From: Secundilactobacillus paracollinoides DSM 15502 = JCM 11969
GTDB taxonomy: Bacteria; Bacillota; Bacilli; Lactobacillales; Lactobacillaceae
Assembly (NCBI RefSeq): GCF_001311135.1
Contig: NZ_BBAG01000007.1
Location: 1-64,000, forward strand
DNA: 64,000 nt
Reading direction: 5' to 3'
Below are positions 38,290-48,695 of this stretch, piece by piece. The first letter of the stretch is position 1. Every line of letters starts with the position of its first letter. The notes under the pieces are model-generated. The model searched no databases. It worked only from the letters and a program-made list of their open reading frames with translations, and was not told where the DNA came from. Made by a program: the position numbers and the translations under genes.

Positions 38290-38316
38290 ATAAAAAAGAT
38301 GCCATAACGGCACCTT
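38290..38316 (-). terminator. Terminator of the histidine phosphatase gene
   Basis: Minus strand: AAAAGGTGCC/GGCATCTTTTTT, 12 bases after the stop. Confidence 0.7.
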
Positions 38317-38327
38317 TTAAATAGCGC

Positions 38328-38986
38328 TTATAAGGCATCACTAGTGTTATTAAAGTAATCCACGTGAATATGACCATCTGTGATCGTAAGCTTCGTGACA
38401 GAGCCGTTTTCAGTTGTTTCTGAAGGATCGAGGGTGTCACTGTACCGTGAAACAATGCTGCGGATGGTTGTACCGTGAGAGGCGACGAGGACTTTATCGC
38501 CGTCGTGGTGGGTGGCAATTAGCCGGTTAAACCCGGCGTCTAGGCGAGCCCAGAACTGCGCGTTATCTTCCGCGTCATGGTAGGGATCCTTGGCGGCAAT
38601 CATGTCCTTAACCGTTTCGATGGAGTAGCCAGCAATCATTTTACTGAAAGTGTCGTACCCGTCTGGCCCGCCGATCATGTGCCAGGCTTGCAGGTCATCG
38701 TTGCCTTCAAAATAGCCGAAGTTCTCTTCACGAAAAGCAGTATCGATGGTGGCTTCGCTAACTGTTCCGGGGTTAACGGCCAGAATGTACTTGGCAGTGT
38801 TTTGGGCGCGCGGTGCATCGCTGGTGTAGGCGGCGTCAAACGGAATCACCTTAAGCCGGTCGCCGGCGTGCTTGGCATCCGCAATGCCTTTGTCAGTCAG
38901 CGGGGCGTCCACCCAGCTTGAATCCGGTGGTACTTGTTCAAATACGTTTGCCCGTGACGGACGAAATAGACTGAAAAACTTGTCAT
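38328..38986 (-). CDS. Histidine phosphatase family protein (phosphoglycerate mutase-like), N-terminal frameshift
   Basis: About 219-aa phosphatase. The true start is ATG at 38986 (MTSFSVYFVRHGQTYLNKY) with AAGGAG upstream; it carries the catalytic RHG at residues 10-12. The frame shifts near 38925 to WVDAPLTDKGIADAKHAGDRL, the standard second block, and continues to the SHGTTIRS motif with the second catalytic His. Such proteins are broad phosphatases or GpmB/cobC-like enzymes; cofactor-dependent glycolytic mutase is less likely. Substrate unknown. A single gene. Confidence 0.85.
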
Positions 38987-39044
38987 GTATAAACTCCTTA
39001 GTGCGTCTTGTAATCAAATCTTAGGTTAAGTGTAGCATATCTAT

Positions 39045-40900
39045 CTAGTTCAGTTTGCCAAGTTCACGCCGAATTCTTGGCGCGTCCTGTTTATTACTGG
39101 TAAATAAAATGTGATCATTGAGCTTTAACGGGGTATCACCGCTGGGCCGAATGAAGCGTTTTTCACGATAAATTTGTGTGATCGTGATGTCGTCAATGAA
39201 GGGCAGGTTGCGCACCTGAATGTCCACATATTTCCGGTTACGCAGACCGACTTCGTAAACGGCGGCTTCGGTGGAACTCAACAGTTCGATGGTAGATGGA
39301 CTTTGAATCAACGCCCGCAGCATACTGATGTTAACGTCTTGGGTGTTGTAGACCTCTACGCCCATCTTGATTAAGGTCTCACGCCGGTCGTCCAAAATAT
39401 TGGCGTCCTCAAACCGAGCAATGACCCGTGGGACACCATATTGTTTGGCGGCCTTAGCGAGCCGGTAGTTTTCTTTTGAGTTACTCTGTCCCAAAATGAT
39501 GATGTCGGTGTCAAAAACCCCTTGATCAACGAGATCGTTGGCGTTGAGATTCTCCAGCAGGATCACGTTGGTCTCACTGTTAAACGCACTATAGTTGGTC
39601 TGCCGGTCGGTGTACATTTGCACTTGGAACCAGCCCTTCGCCAACTGTTGCGCAACGGGCACGGTCAACACGTTGGTCCCAATGAAGTGGACTTCAGTCT
39701 TTTTGAGGTCCTCTTCCTCATCTGAGTAACGCCGGTTAAAGAGCAGCGGGCCGATGACACAGGTCAAAATGGCGGCCAGCAGGAAGGCACCGGACTGTTG
39801 GCTCGTCAACTTGTTGAGGTGTTGAGCAACTTGCAACGTCGCCAAAACGACTGTCAGTGTGGTACTGGTCATGGCGGTACCGGCAAACGCGTTAGCTTTC
39901 TTAAACCGCAGTCGCAGGATCGGGTATACCAGTGCTTGGCAAGTAAATAGGCGACAAGAAAGGCCGGAATCAATATCAGTGTTTCCCGGCTTTGGAGCAG
40001 GGTTTTCAGATTCAGCCCGACACCGCTCATGATAAAGAAGATCGGGATAAAAAAGCCGTAGCCGATGGAATCTAACCGCACCTTAGTCTCTTCGTGCGGC
40101 TCCAGCAGTTTCAATACGATCCCGGCGAGGAAAGCACCCAAGACGCCTTCTGCCCCAACCGATTCCGCCACCGTAACAAGAGCGACGATCAAGAAGAAGG
40201 CCAAGCGGACATCCAGTTGCGTGGTGGACTTGTTGATTTTATCAAAGAACTTGAAGAACGCTTTGAACCGCCAGAATAGCAGGGCAGCGACGAGCAGAAT
40301 CAGCAGTAACAGCCACAGTGATTTCGAGTGGGGACTGTAAATTGAGGCGTAAAAGGTCAGCCCCAACATTGGGACGACCTCCCCGAGGGCCGAGATGAGC
40401 AATACCGTTTGGCCAAAGGGTTTGCTGAGTAATTCTTTTTCCTTCAGCGCGGCGATGACGATGCCCAGCGAGATCGTCATGAAAATAATGGCCGCCAGCC
40501 ACATATCGCTGAACAAGCCCGTTAGTTGAAAAATAAAACCCAGCAGGATGGACATGACCGCGATACTGGCATAACTCAGGAAAGCCAGGGTTACGGCGGA
40601 GTAGCGCGGCGCTGACACGGCCTGCTTTTGCTGCAAAGGGGACAGGTCCGTTTGTTTCCGGCTGAAGAGGGAAAAGTCGATCTCCAGACCGCTCAAGAAT
40701 AACAGGACGATCACCCCGACGTTTTTTAACAACGTCAACGTTTCGCTGGTGTGAATCAGATTAAACAGACTGGGACCCAGGATGACCCCGACAATGATCT
40801 CAATGACGGCCGTGGGTAATAGGGTCAGCCTGAATCGCGCCATCACGAGCGGAATAATGAGCGCGGCTAACAAAATAATGACTAGGGAAATTTGGTTCAT
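39045..40900 (-). CDS. CPA2 cation/proton antiporter with C-terminal TrkA-N and TrkA-C domains, one frameshift
   Basis: KefB/YjbQ-like antiporter of about 618 aa. ATG at 40900 (MNQISLVIILLAALIIPLV) follows GAGG. Twelve or so helices include VGVIVLLFLSGLEIDF, SVGAEGVLGAFLAGIVLKLL and FFIPIFFIMSGVGLNL. A base is missing near 39940, after which the frame goes on to TSTTLTVVLATLQ. The cytoplasmic part is a TrkA-N nucleotide-binding domain (VHFIGTNVLTVPVAQQLA; the usual GxGxxG is poorly kept) and TrkA-C. TrkA-C domains can bind c-di-AMP or other ligands. It probably exchanges K+ or Na+ for H+. Confidence 0.85.
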
Positions 40901-41062
40901 GAAGCACCTCACAATTGCGGTCTAAGGAACGCCGCTAAATAGGTTATCATCGCTAAAGACGACAGTGTTGAACGCGCTTGTTTAAAAATAGTCTAATTAC
41001 AACACACGCCTACGGATAAGTGGTAAAATTGACTATCGAAATTTATGGATGGAGGGGTCATT

Positions 41063-43363
41063 ATGGCTGCGACAATTAAGCAACAAGAACAAGCCCATCT
41101 TGATGATGTTGTATCAAAGATCAAGGTGGCCCAAACCAAGGCACAAACGTCGATCGATCAAGCTGAAACCGATGAAAAGGGCATTCGCGATAACTTCCAA
41201 AATGACCTGCGACTCAAGACAGATTCGTACGCCGGAATGATGGAAACGGCTTTGTCCGTTCGCCAGCAGCAACAACTGTTAGGTGAACGGCAAAATAGCT
41301 GGCAGCATGCGACGAATGAGTTGGCCACGTTAAAGAAGTTGGAAAAAACGCCGTACTTCGCGCGAATCGATTTCCACGAGGCTGGTGAGCCCAAAACGGA
41401 GACAATCTACATCGGTCTCGCATCGTTTTCAGACGAACCGGATCGTTTTCTAGTATACGATTGGCGGGCCCCGATTTCTAGTGTTTACTACGATGGCGGC
41501 CTGGGGAACGTGACTTATTTGACCCCCGATGGTGAGCAGACGGTAGACGTGAAGCTCAAACGACAGTTCCAGATCGAAGATGGCAGCATTAAGACCGTGT
41601 TTGATACTGAAGAAGCGGTTGGCGACCAAATGTTGTTGGATGCGCTGAGCGAAAAGTCGGACACCAAGATGAAGTCCATTGTGACCACCATTCAAAAGGA
41701 ACAAAACCAAATTATCCGGGATACCAAGTCGGACCTGTTATTCGTGCAGGGCGCGGCTGGTTCCGGGAAAACGGCCGCGGTGTTACAGCGGGTGGCCTAT
41801 CTGCTGTACCGGTATCGCGGTAAATTAACTTCTGGTCAGGTGGTGCTATTCTCGCCTAACCAACTCTTTAACGACTATATTGATCAGGTGCTGCCTGAAT
41901 TAGGCGAGCACAATATGGTTCAAATGACGTACTACCAGTATGCTGGTCGACGGATCCCAAAGATGGCTGTTGAAACGCTGTCCGAACGGTTTAGCGAGGA
42001 CTATTCCGATGCCGAAAAACGAATCGATACGCTGAAGGGTGGCCTGTCATTCTTTGATGCTGTTACCGCCTATGCCAACCACCTTGAAAAAGAGAACATG
42101 ATCTTTAGAAACATTAATTTTAAAGGCAAGCCGTTTTTTACCAAGGAAAAGATTCATGAGATCTACTATAGTTTCAATGAAAATTATCGGCTGGGTAACC
42201 GCTTAGACGGGACGCGCGAACAGTTGATCAAGATGCTGAACCGGCGAATCAGTTCGGAAATGCGGACCAAGTGGGTCGAAGAGACTGTTCAGGACTTGAG
42301 CAAAGAAGAAATGGACAAGTTATTTGGTGACCAGCCGCGCGAATTCGATTCCGCTGATAAGGAGTTTCAATTCTTGGCACGTAAGATCGTCATGCAGGCG
42401 TTCCAGCCGATTCGTCAAGCTATTGTTCGGAACCGGTTCTTAAGCATCAATGCCCAATTTATCCACATGCTGCGCAGTTTACCGCAGATCATCGACCTCG
42501 AAAAAGCGGGCATCAGTAAGGATGATTGGAAGGCAAGTGTCAACCGGGCAATTGACCGGATCAAAGCCGGCAAGATGACGTTGAGCAATGTGTCAGCCTA
42601 CCTATACTTGTTTGATAAAATGACTGGGAAAAAGGGCGAACGCGACATTCGGTACGTCTTCATTGATGAAGTACAGGACTACACGCCGTTCCAGTTGGCA
42701 TTTCTGAAATTTAGTTTCCCTCGGGCGCGGTTCACGTTGCTTGGCGATTTAAACCAGGCCATTTTTACCAAGGAAAACTCGCACACGTTACTCAGTGAAT
42801 TGAGTACCATGTTCGATCCTGAAAAGACACGGGTTGTGCAATTGACACAGTCGTATCGGTCAACCCAGCAGATCACCGACTTTACCCGACACATTTTAGT
42901 GAACGGGGAAGCTGTGACTGCCTTTGACCGGGATGGTCAAATCCCAACAGTTCTCGTGGCTTCGGATGATCACGCTGCGTTAGCTGCTACGATCAAGCAA
43001 ATTCAACAAAACAATGATGACCATGAAACAACGGCCATCATTGGCAAAACGTTGAAACAATGTCGTGCGTTGTCTTCTCAGTTGCAGGAAGCTGGTGTTC
43101 GCGCTACCCTGATTCAATCAGAAAACCAACGATTAGCCTCAGGTGTGATCATTGTGCCATCCTTCTTAGCCAAGGGGCTCGAGTTTGACGCTGTAATCGT
43201 CTGGGACGCTTCTGATCGTAATTACTTTGAGGAAGACGACCGGCAACTGTTGTATACGATTTGTTCACGGGCAATGCACCGGCTGACGGTGATTGCTGGC
43301 GGCAAGTTGTCGCGGTTGTTTGAGACGGTGCCAACGGATGAATATGAACTAAGTGAGTCATAA
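41063..43363 (+). CDS. helD: RNA polymerase recycling motor HelD (UvrD-like helicase family), intact copy
   Basis: 766-aa ATPase of the HelD family, which pulls stalled RNA polymerase off DNA. The N-terminal coiled-coil arm (KQQEQAHLDDVVSKIKVAQ and on) enters the secondary channel. The 1A domain has FLVYDWRAPISSVYYD, a HelD hallmark, and Walker A GAAGSGKT at about residues 230-237. Later YVFIDEVQDYTPFQLAFL (Walker B), TLLGDLNQAIF and LTQSYRSTQQI follow. ATG 41063 is set by GGAGGGG; an upstream in-frame ATG at 41045 has no site. A second, broken homologue lies at 53.4-55.5 kb. Confidence 0.9.
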   Translation: MAATIKQQEQAHLDDVVSKIKVAQTKAQTSIDQAETDEKGIRDNFQNDLRLKTDSYAGMMETALSVRQQQQLLGERQNSWQHATNELATLKKLEKTPYFARIDFHEAGEPKTETIYIGLASFSDEPDRFLVYDWRAPISSVYYDGGLGNVTYLTPDGEQTVDVKLKRQFQIEDGSIKTVFDTEEAVGDQMLLDALSEKSDTKMKSIVTTIQKEQNQIIRDTKSDLLFVQGAAGSGKTAAVLQRVAYLLYRYRGKLTSGQVVLFSPNQLFNDYIDQVLPELGEHNMVQMTYYQYAGRRIPKMAVETLSERFSEDYSDAEKRIDTLKGGLSFFDAVTAYANHLEKENMIFRNINFKGKPFFTKEKIHEIYYSFNENYRLGNRLDGTREQLIKMLNRRISSEMRTKWVEETVQDLSKEEMDKLFGDQPREFDSADKEFQFLARKIVMQAFQPIRQAIVRNRFLSINAQFIHMLRSLPQIIDLEKAGISKDDWKASVNRAIDRIKAGKMTLSNVSAYLYLFDKMTGKKGERDIRYVFIDEVQDYTPFQLAFLKFSFPRARFTLLGDLNQAIFTKENSHTLLSELSTMFDPEKTRVVQLTQSYRSTQQITDFTRHILVNGEAVTAFDRDGQIPTVLVASDDHAALAATIKQIQQNNDDHETTAIIGKTLKQCRALSSQLQEAGVRATLIQSENQRLASGVIIVPSFLAKGLEFDAVIVWDASDRNYFEEDDRQLLYTICSRAMHRLTVIAGGKLSRLFETVPTDEYELSES

Positions 43364-43435
43364 TGGTAGTTGTGCCAAGTGCGAATCGTTGAGATGCGTG
43401 ACTTGGTGCTTTTTGTATGGTTGGTGATAAGGTCC

Positions 43436-43986
43436 GTTGCATTCCGCAATTCGGCAGGCCGTCGTAGTGGCTCGCGACTGAGCTAACTCGATTTCTGCTG
43501 CGCAGCTCTCGAGTGGATCTCAGTCGTCTCGCACATCAGTAACCGACCAAGAAACGGTCGCTAACTGATGTCGACACCACGATAACCTGCCGAATTGCTC
43601 CATTCCACTAACGATGAGCTTACTCTTTACCACTAGTTAAGCATCACATTAGCGTTAAACCGAGTTCGAAGAGAATCCGTCCTCGACTGCGGTAAGCCCA
43701 GTGACAGCAATGCTTCTCACAATGCACTAGTTACTAGTAACGAATGATTAACCGGTTTCATGACACCACCTTTGAAGATTTACCATCTATGTTGCCTATG
43801 CCAGTATTGTAGCGTAGTGGAGCCGTTCGGCATTGCAGGCTGTGGTGTCGGTATTAGTTAGCGACCGTACTTTGGTCGGTTACTAATACGGGAGACGTTG
43901 AGATCCTTGAATTTCTGCCAAGAAATTCAATAGCTCCGAAGCGATCCCACCTCAGCCTGCAGGGCCGAACGGCGCAACGAAGCGGA
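43436..43986. repeat. Family B 551-bp structured element, copy 2
   Basis: Same length and direction as the copy at 37694-38244, with clear similarity along the whole length. Here too the ends are inverted copies: left GGCAGG...CCTGCC stem enclosing GACTGAG/CTCAGTC and CATCAGT/ACTGATG; right GTAGTGGAGCCGTTCGGC and so on in mirror order. No ORF is shared with copy 1. It lies between helD and coaA. Confidence 0.85.
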
Positions 43987-44027
43987 CGAACGCACCGGAC
44001 GAACGCACCGGACGTAACGCACCGGAC
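43983..44027. repeat. Short tandem repeat at the end of the family B element
   Basis: About three units of GACGAACGCACCG with small variations, starting inside the last bases of the element. Absent from the other copy's flank. Confidence 0.7.
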
Positions 44028-44147
44028 TTATTGGACAAATCATGTAAAATTATGGTCCATTTGTGAACTAATCCTACGCGGATGGTAGCGCTTAATGTAT
44101 AATGGTAACAATTGTAATTCGACTGATAATGTGAGGCAGACAGGCAA

Positions 44148-45071
44148 ATGACTGATTTGATTAACTACGATGTATTTGAAAAGCCCGAGTGGCGCGATTT
44201 TTACCAGGCAGCGTCCGTGCCGTTGACACAGGCAAGCTTGAAACAGATTCAGGCGTTCAATGACCGAATTTCACTCCAAGATGTCCAGGACGTTTACATT
44301 CCCTTGATTCACCTGCTGTCGTTAAAGATTCAGGATTTTGACCGGTGGCAGGATGTGAAGTCTGACTTTCTGCATAAAACGCCCCGGCACGTGCCGTTTA
44401 TCATTGGCATCGCCGGTAGTGTCGCGGTGGGGAAGAGTACGACGGCCCGGCTGCTGGAAGTGTTAATGAACCACTTTTTCCCAACGCAGCGGGTCGAACT
44501 GGTCACTACGGATGGGTTTTTATATGCGACGGATGACTTGAAACGACGTGGCATCCTTGACCGTAAAGGCTTCCCAGAATCCTACGACATGAAGTCGCTG
44601 ATTGCTTTTCTAAACGAGGTGAAAGCTGGCGTCAAGGACATTACGGTGCCCGTTTATTCACATAAGGTCTACGATATTATCCCTGACCAGGTGCAACACA
44701 TTACCCAGCCGGATATTTTAATCGTTGAGGGGATCAACACCCTGCAGCTGCCAAGCACCGAACAGGTCTACGTTTCTGATTTTACGGACTTTTCCATCTA
44801 TGTGGACGCAAAACCCGAACTAATTGAGAAATGGTTCTTGGAACGTTTTGATGCCTTATTGAAACTTGCATTGAAGGATCCTGATAACTACTACTATGAA
44901 TACGCTACCGGGGATCATGATGATGCCATCGCAGCTGCTAAACAAACTTGGGCAAGCATTGATCTGCCCAACCTAAACGAGTATATTTTGCCCACTCGCA
45001 ACCGGGCAGACCTCATTATTCATAAGGGGGATCACCACATTATCGACCAGATTCTATTACGGAAATATTAG
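44148..45071 (+). CDS. coaA: Pantothenate kinase, type I (CoaA)
   Basis: 307-aa enzyme that phosphorylates pantothenate in the first step of coenzyme A synthesis. P-loop GSVAVGKST at residues 90-98, then VTTDGFLY, RKGFPESYD and the conserved SHKVYDIIPD. The C-terminal LPTRNRADLIIHKG is also typical. Full length and intact. A likely GAGGCAGA site lies before ATG 44148. Confidence 0.95.
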   Translation: MTDLINYDVFEKPEWRDFYQAASVPLTQASLKQIQAFNDRISLQDVQDVYIPLIHLLSLKIQDFDRWQDVKSDFLHKTPRHVPFIIGIAGSVAVGKSTTARLLEVLMNHFFPTQRVELVTTDGFLYATDDLKRRGILDRKGFPESYDMKSLIAFLNEVKAGVKDITVPVYSHKVYDIIPDQVQHITQPDILIVEGINTLQLPSTEQVYVSDFTDFSIYVDAKPELIEKWFLERFDALLKLALKDPDNYYYEYATGDHDDAIAAAKQTWASIDLPNLNEYILPTRNRADLIIHKGDHHIIDQILLRKY

Positions 45072-45077
45072 CAAATA

Positions 45078-45090
45078 AAACCCGAACAAT
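45078..45090. promoter_or_regulatory. PurBox-like sequence upstream of guaA
   Basis: AAACCCGAACAAT contains the CCGAAC core recognised by PurR in lactic acid bacteria, and a related inverted TTTTCGGG lies 45 bases further on. Suggests purine control, but the match is partial. Confidence 0.4.
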
Positions 45091-45109
45091 TAAAATGTAT
45101 TAATTTTGA

Positions 45110-45139
45110 TTGACCGGCTTTAGGGTTTTCGGGTATGAT
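45110..45139 (+). promoter_or_regulatory. guaA promoter
   Basis: -35 TTGACC (45110-45115), 18-base spacer, -10 TATGAT (45134-45139). Confidence 0.75.
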
Positions 45140-45187
45140 AGGGTCATATGATTTAAGAAGAAGACAAACAACTAAGGGGTGAATCGT

Positions 45188-46738
45188 TTGGCAAAGGTGG
45201 ATTTATCGTCCTTTGATAAGATTATTGTGCTGGACTTTGGTAGCCAGTACAACCAACTCATTACGCGTCGAATTCGTGATCTGGGGATCTACTCAGAACT
45301 GATGGCGCACACGATTACAGCTGACGAAGTAAAGGCTATCAACCCAAAGGGAATTATTTTCTCCGGCGGGCCGAATAGTGTTTACGCCAAAGACGCACTG
45401 CGCGTTGACCCAGAGATCTTCAAGCTAGGGATTCCTATCTTGGGTATCTGTTACGGGATGCAGCTGATGGCTTACACGCTGAACGGAAAAGTCGACACCG
45501 ATAATGGTCAGTATGGCCGCGCAGCAATTACGGTGACAAGTGATGACGCAAAATTGTTCGCCGGCACGCCGAAGGAACAAAACGTTTGGATGAGCCATGG
45601 TGACCTCGTTACCGAAGTCCCAGAAGGCTTTACCAGCGTTGCAGCCAGTCCTGAATGTCCCATTTCTGCCATGCAAGATACGGCGCGTAACTTCTACGGG
45701 ATTCAATTCCATGCCGAAGTACGGAACACGGATTACGGCAATGAGATCTTAAAGCACTTTGCGTTTGATGTTTGTCAAGCTGAAGCAAACTGGTCAATGG
45801 ATGATTTCATTGACCTGCAGATTCAGCATATTCGCGAAACTGTTGGCGACAGGAAGGTTCTCTTGGGCCTTTCTGGTGGGGTAGATTCCTCAGTTGTTGG
45901 GGTGCTGCTTCATAAAGCCATCGGTAACCAACTGACCAGTATCTTTGTTGATCACGGTTTGTTGCGGAAGGGCGAAGTTGAACAAGTGATGGATAGCCTC
46001 AAGGGCAAGTTCGGCCTCAACATTATCCAGGTCGATGCGCATGAGCGGTTCTTATCCAAGCTGGCTGGTGTCAGCGACCCTGAAAAGAAGCGGAAGATCA
46101 TTGGTAACGAGTTTATCCAGGTCTTTAACGATGAAGCCACCAAGCTTGATGGGATTGACTTCTTAGCACAGGGAACCCTCTACACCGACGTGATCGAAAG
46201 TGGGACTGACACGGCGCAAACCATTAAGTCTCACCATAACGTTGGTGGATTGCCAGACGACATGCAATTCCAATTGATCGAACCGTTGCGGTCGCTCTTT
46301 AAGGATGAAGCACGTGAACTGGGTGAAAAACTCGGCATGCCTTCTGAACTCGTTTGGCGTCAGCCATTCCCTGGTCCTGGGTTAGGGATTCGGGTAATTG
46401 GTGAAATTACTGAAGAAAAACTTGAAATCGTGCGTGAGAGTGACTTTATCTTACGTGACGAAATTAAAAAAGCTGGCTTAGACCGTGATATTTGGCAATA
46501 CTTCACGGTGTTACCAGGAATTCGGTCAGTGGGTGTCATGGGTGATGGTCGGACATACGACTACACCGTTGGTATCCGTGCTGTGACTTCAATTGACGGG
46601 ATGACTGCGGACTTCGCACACATTCCGTGGGATGTGCTGAGTCACATTTCAACACGCATCGTAAACGAATGCGATCATGTTAACCGTATCGTGTATGACG
46701 TCACGAGCAAGCCACCTTCGACCATTGAGTGGGAATAA
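45188..46738 (+). CDS. guaA: GMP synthase (glutamine-hydrolysing)
   Basis: 516-aa enzyme converting XMP to GMP. N-terminal class I glutaminase ([15 protein letters not shown]; nucleophile in GICYGMQLM, Cys88; His175 and Glu177 in FHAEVRNT), then ATP pyrophosphatase with P-loop SGGVDSS at about 229-235 and a C-terminal dimerisation domain ending [17 protein letters not shown] differs slightly from the usual FHPEVRHT. The TTG at 45188 is chosen because AAGGGG lies eight bases upstream and gives the family N-terminus MAKVDL; a GTG at 45179 sits on that site. Confidence 0.95.
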   Translation: MAKVDLSSFDKIIVLDFGSQYNQLITRRIRDLGIYSELMAHTITADEVKAINPKGIIFSGGPNSVYAKDALRVDPEIFKLGIPILGICYGMQLMAYTLNGKVDTDNGQYGRAAITVTSDDAKLFAGTPKEQNVWMSHGDLVTEVPEGFTSVAASPECPISAMQDTARNFYGIQFHAEVRNTDYGNEILKHFAFDVCQAEANWSMDDFIDLQIQHIRETVGDRKVLLGLSGGVDSSVVGVLLHKAIGNQLTSIFVDHGLLRKGEVEQVMDSLKGKFGLNIIQVDAHERFLSKLAGVSDPEKKRKIIGNEFIQVFNDEATKLDGIDFLAQGTLYTDVIESGTDTAQTIKSHHNVGGLPDDMQFQLIEPLRSLFKDEARELGEKLGMPSELVWRQPFPGPGLGIRVIGEITEEKLEIVRESDFILRDEIKKAGLDRDIWQYFTVLPGIRSVGVMGDGRTYDYTVGIRAVTSIDGMTADFAHIPWDVLSHISTRIVNECDHVNRIVYDVTSKPPSTIEWE

Positions 46739-46777
46739 TTTTCTGTTACGAGTGCTCGGTAAAATAAAATAACTTTG

Positions 46778-46810
46778 AACCGCCGCAATGATGAATTGCG
46801 GCGGTTTTTT
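46778..46810 (+). terminator. Terminator of guaA
   Basis: AACCGCCGCAAT/ATTGCGGCGGTT with T6 tail. Confidence 0.88.
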
Positions 46811-46957
46811 CTCCGCTTTTTACTCATAATGTGTGACAACTGAGGAAATAACGGATTTTTAATTATTATCAGTGAATGAGTCTCATAACTGGGTAATTTT
46901 AAGCACCAGTCCATTGAACCATGTTCACATGGACATTATAGTTAAACTATTGTTTGC

Positions 46958-46963
46958 TATAAT
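46958..46963 (+). promoter_or_regulatory. Probable -10 of the paralogue gene
   Basis: TGCTATAAT, an extended -10, 79 bases before the ATG at 47042; no good -35 is seen. Confidence 0.5.
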
Positions 46964-47041
46964 TAAAGGGTAAAATTACCGCTGGAGAGCGATTAGAGAG
47001 TTGAAACCTGTATTAAATTAAAAAAGTGGAGTGGACAACGA

Positions 47042-48556
47042 ATGGAAAGAGTATCGGAATATGCAACCCAGATCAACAACTATTGGAAAAAGTATCAAAC
47101 AAGTGACATGTATCTTGATTTTATTTCGATGTACGACGAAGATGAACTTAAAACGATCTTCGAAAACTTTATGACTGGACTTCTGACACTTGGCGGTACT
47201 GATCCGAAGAAGTGGCGTGTTGAAAATTACCAGATGGCTATGGAACTCGAATTTTCGGATATCAGTGATCAGTTCAGCGATAAGAACAAAGCTGAAATCA
47301 CCCGCGAATTTCAGGATGTTCTGGAACCGCTAGAAGGCAGTGCGATTTTTGTCTTCGATGAGGTTGACAACGAAAAATTGGGTAACGACTTTGATGCCAT
47401 GCTGGTCCAAGTAGAAGACGACTTTAAAATTGGCGCTGCTTATTACCCTGAATACTATAGCAATCCAGACGCCGATGACAAGCCGCCGTACACAAAACCA
47501 TTGGATAACACACAGAAGCGCACCCTCGCCAACATCAAGAGTGAGCTTGCGAACTGGTTGGCTGACTTCAAGGAAAGTGACGAATGGCGGATGCTGGACG
47601 ATGCCATTCCATTTGAAGATGCAGACTGGTACATCCATATTTTAGTTGAACAGGTGTATACCAAGTATCACCAGGTACCTAAGGACTGGACGCCTGAAGC
47701 CATTCAAATGGTCATGGCATCCTACTTCGTCAGCAATGTCGGCATGACCGCTGACAAGTACAAGGATGTTGCGCCGGCACTGATGACGTTTGTTGGGTTT
47801 ATGAAATCGCACGGTCTGATTGATGCAGACGCAGCGGATGTTAACATTCAAGAAATTCAAAAAACGAACCCAACGATGATGGCCCGCGCTGAGGATCCTA
47901 GCACTTACTCAGAGTCCAAGAAAATGATTTTGGCAATGCAGGATGAAAAGATCGATATGAAAGATCAAAATGCGGTCAACGCATTTATGGTGCGGACAAA
48001 TGAAAATACGCAGGCCGAACGTGCTTCAAAGGGTCAGCCTTACGATAAGTCACTCGTTAGCCAGCCAAAGGATGACTATCTGACAATGGCTCATCCGACT
48101 GAATTAGAAGGCCACAAGTGGACAAAATCCGTCGCCACGCGCATTCATGATGACATGACGCGGAATGCTTGGTACTTGTGGAGTCAGCCCGCACAACAGC
48201 GTCTGCATCATCAAATGAGTGAAGCAACCTTCGTGAATAACATTGTGTTGTTTGCGGATGAGGTGTACGCTAAAACACTGGCCACACCAAAGCGGTGGGA
48301 CGCGACTCAACTGCGTGTTGTGTTAGCAACGCGAAAGCAGGAAACCTCGCAGCAGATCTACCAGCTGCTGATTGCTAGTTTGACTGCATTGATACCTTAT
48401 TTGACTGCTGAAAGGAAGCTAAACAAAGCCAACGCCGAGGGCATTCAAGCGGTGATAGATGCCGAACGCGAAGACTTGCAATATGGTAAAGTTGTGTCGA
48501 TGAAGCAAGCTAAGAAACTACTTGGCAAGAAAAAGAAGAATAAGAAGCGCCATTAA
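47042..48556 (+). CDS. Uncharacterised 504-aa protein, first of a tandem paralogous pair
   Basis: I do not recognise a family. It is a soluble, acidic protein with no signal peptide or membrane segment. It seems built from helical units that resemble each other: in the middle, EQVYTKYHQVPKDWTPEAIQM then MTFVGFMKSHGLID; near the C-terminus DEVYAKTLATPKRWDATQLR then LTALIPYLTAERKLNK; and a weaker N-terminal version ending GGTDPKKWRVENYQM. The common pattern is VY-x-K, P-K-x-W, a helix, then a helix ending in a Gly/Lys-Leu turn. A conserved block HPTELEGHKWTKSVATRIHDDM sits between the last two units. The protein ends VVSMKQAKKLLGKKKKNKKRH, a strongly basic tail that may bind nucleic acid. GTGGAG precedes the ATG. 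Confidence 0.75.
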   Translation: MERVSEYATQINNYWKKYQTSDMYLDFISMYDEDELKTIFENFMTGLLTLGGTDPKKWRVENYQMAMELEFSDISDQFSDKNKAEITREFQDVLEPLEGSAIFVFDEVDNEKLGNDFDAMLVQVEDDFKIGAAYYPEYYSNPDADDKPPYTKPLDNTQKRTLANIKSELANWLADFKESDEWRMLDDAIPFEDADWYIHILVEQVYTKYHQVPKDWTPEAIQMVMASYFVSNVGMTADKYKDVAPALMTFVGFMKSHGLIDADAADVNIQEIQKTNPTMMARAEDPSTYSESKKMILAMQDEKIDMKDQNAVNAFMVRTNENTQAERASKGQPYDKSLVSQPKDDYLTMAHPTELEGHKWTKSVATRIHDDMTRNAWYLWSQPAQQRLHHQMSEATFVNNIVLFADEVYAKTLATPKRWDATQLRVVLATRKQETSQQIYQLLIASLTALIPYLTAERKLNKANAEGIQAVIDAEREDLQYGKVVSMKQAKKLLGKKKKNKKRH

Positions 48557-48566
48557 TAACTGTCAC

Positions 48567-48605
48567 AAAAGGGACTGGGCCTTGATAGAGGCCAGTCTCT
48601 TTTTG
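48567..48605 (+). terminator. Terminator between the two paralogues
   Basis: AAAGGGACTGG/CCAGTCTCTTT with T5 tail, so the two paralogues can be expressed separately. Confidence 0.75.
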
Positions 48606-48695
48606 ACTTGACGCAATCGCGTCGCTGATTCTAGTTGAATGGCTGGAATCATGGTAAACTAGAGGGAATTATGACTACAGTTAAAGGAGACAAGC

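Noticed and set aside
43149-43449. Minus-strand frames at the end of helD and start of family B copy 2
   Set aside because: Not present in family B copy 1 and overlap the conserved C-terminus of HelD.
45062-45187. Purine riboswitch before guaA
   Set aside because: No three-way junction consensus; a PurBox-like site and a plain promoter are seen instead.
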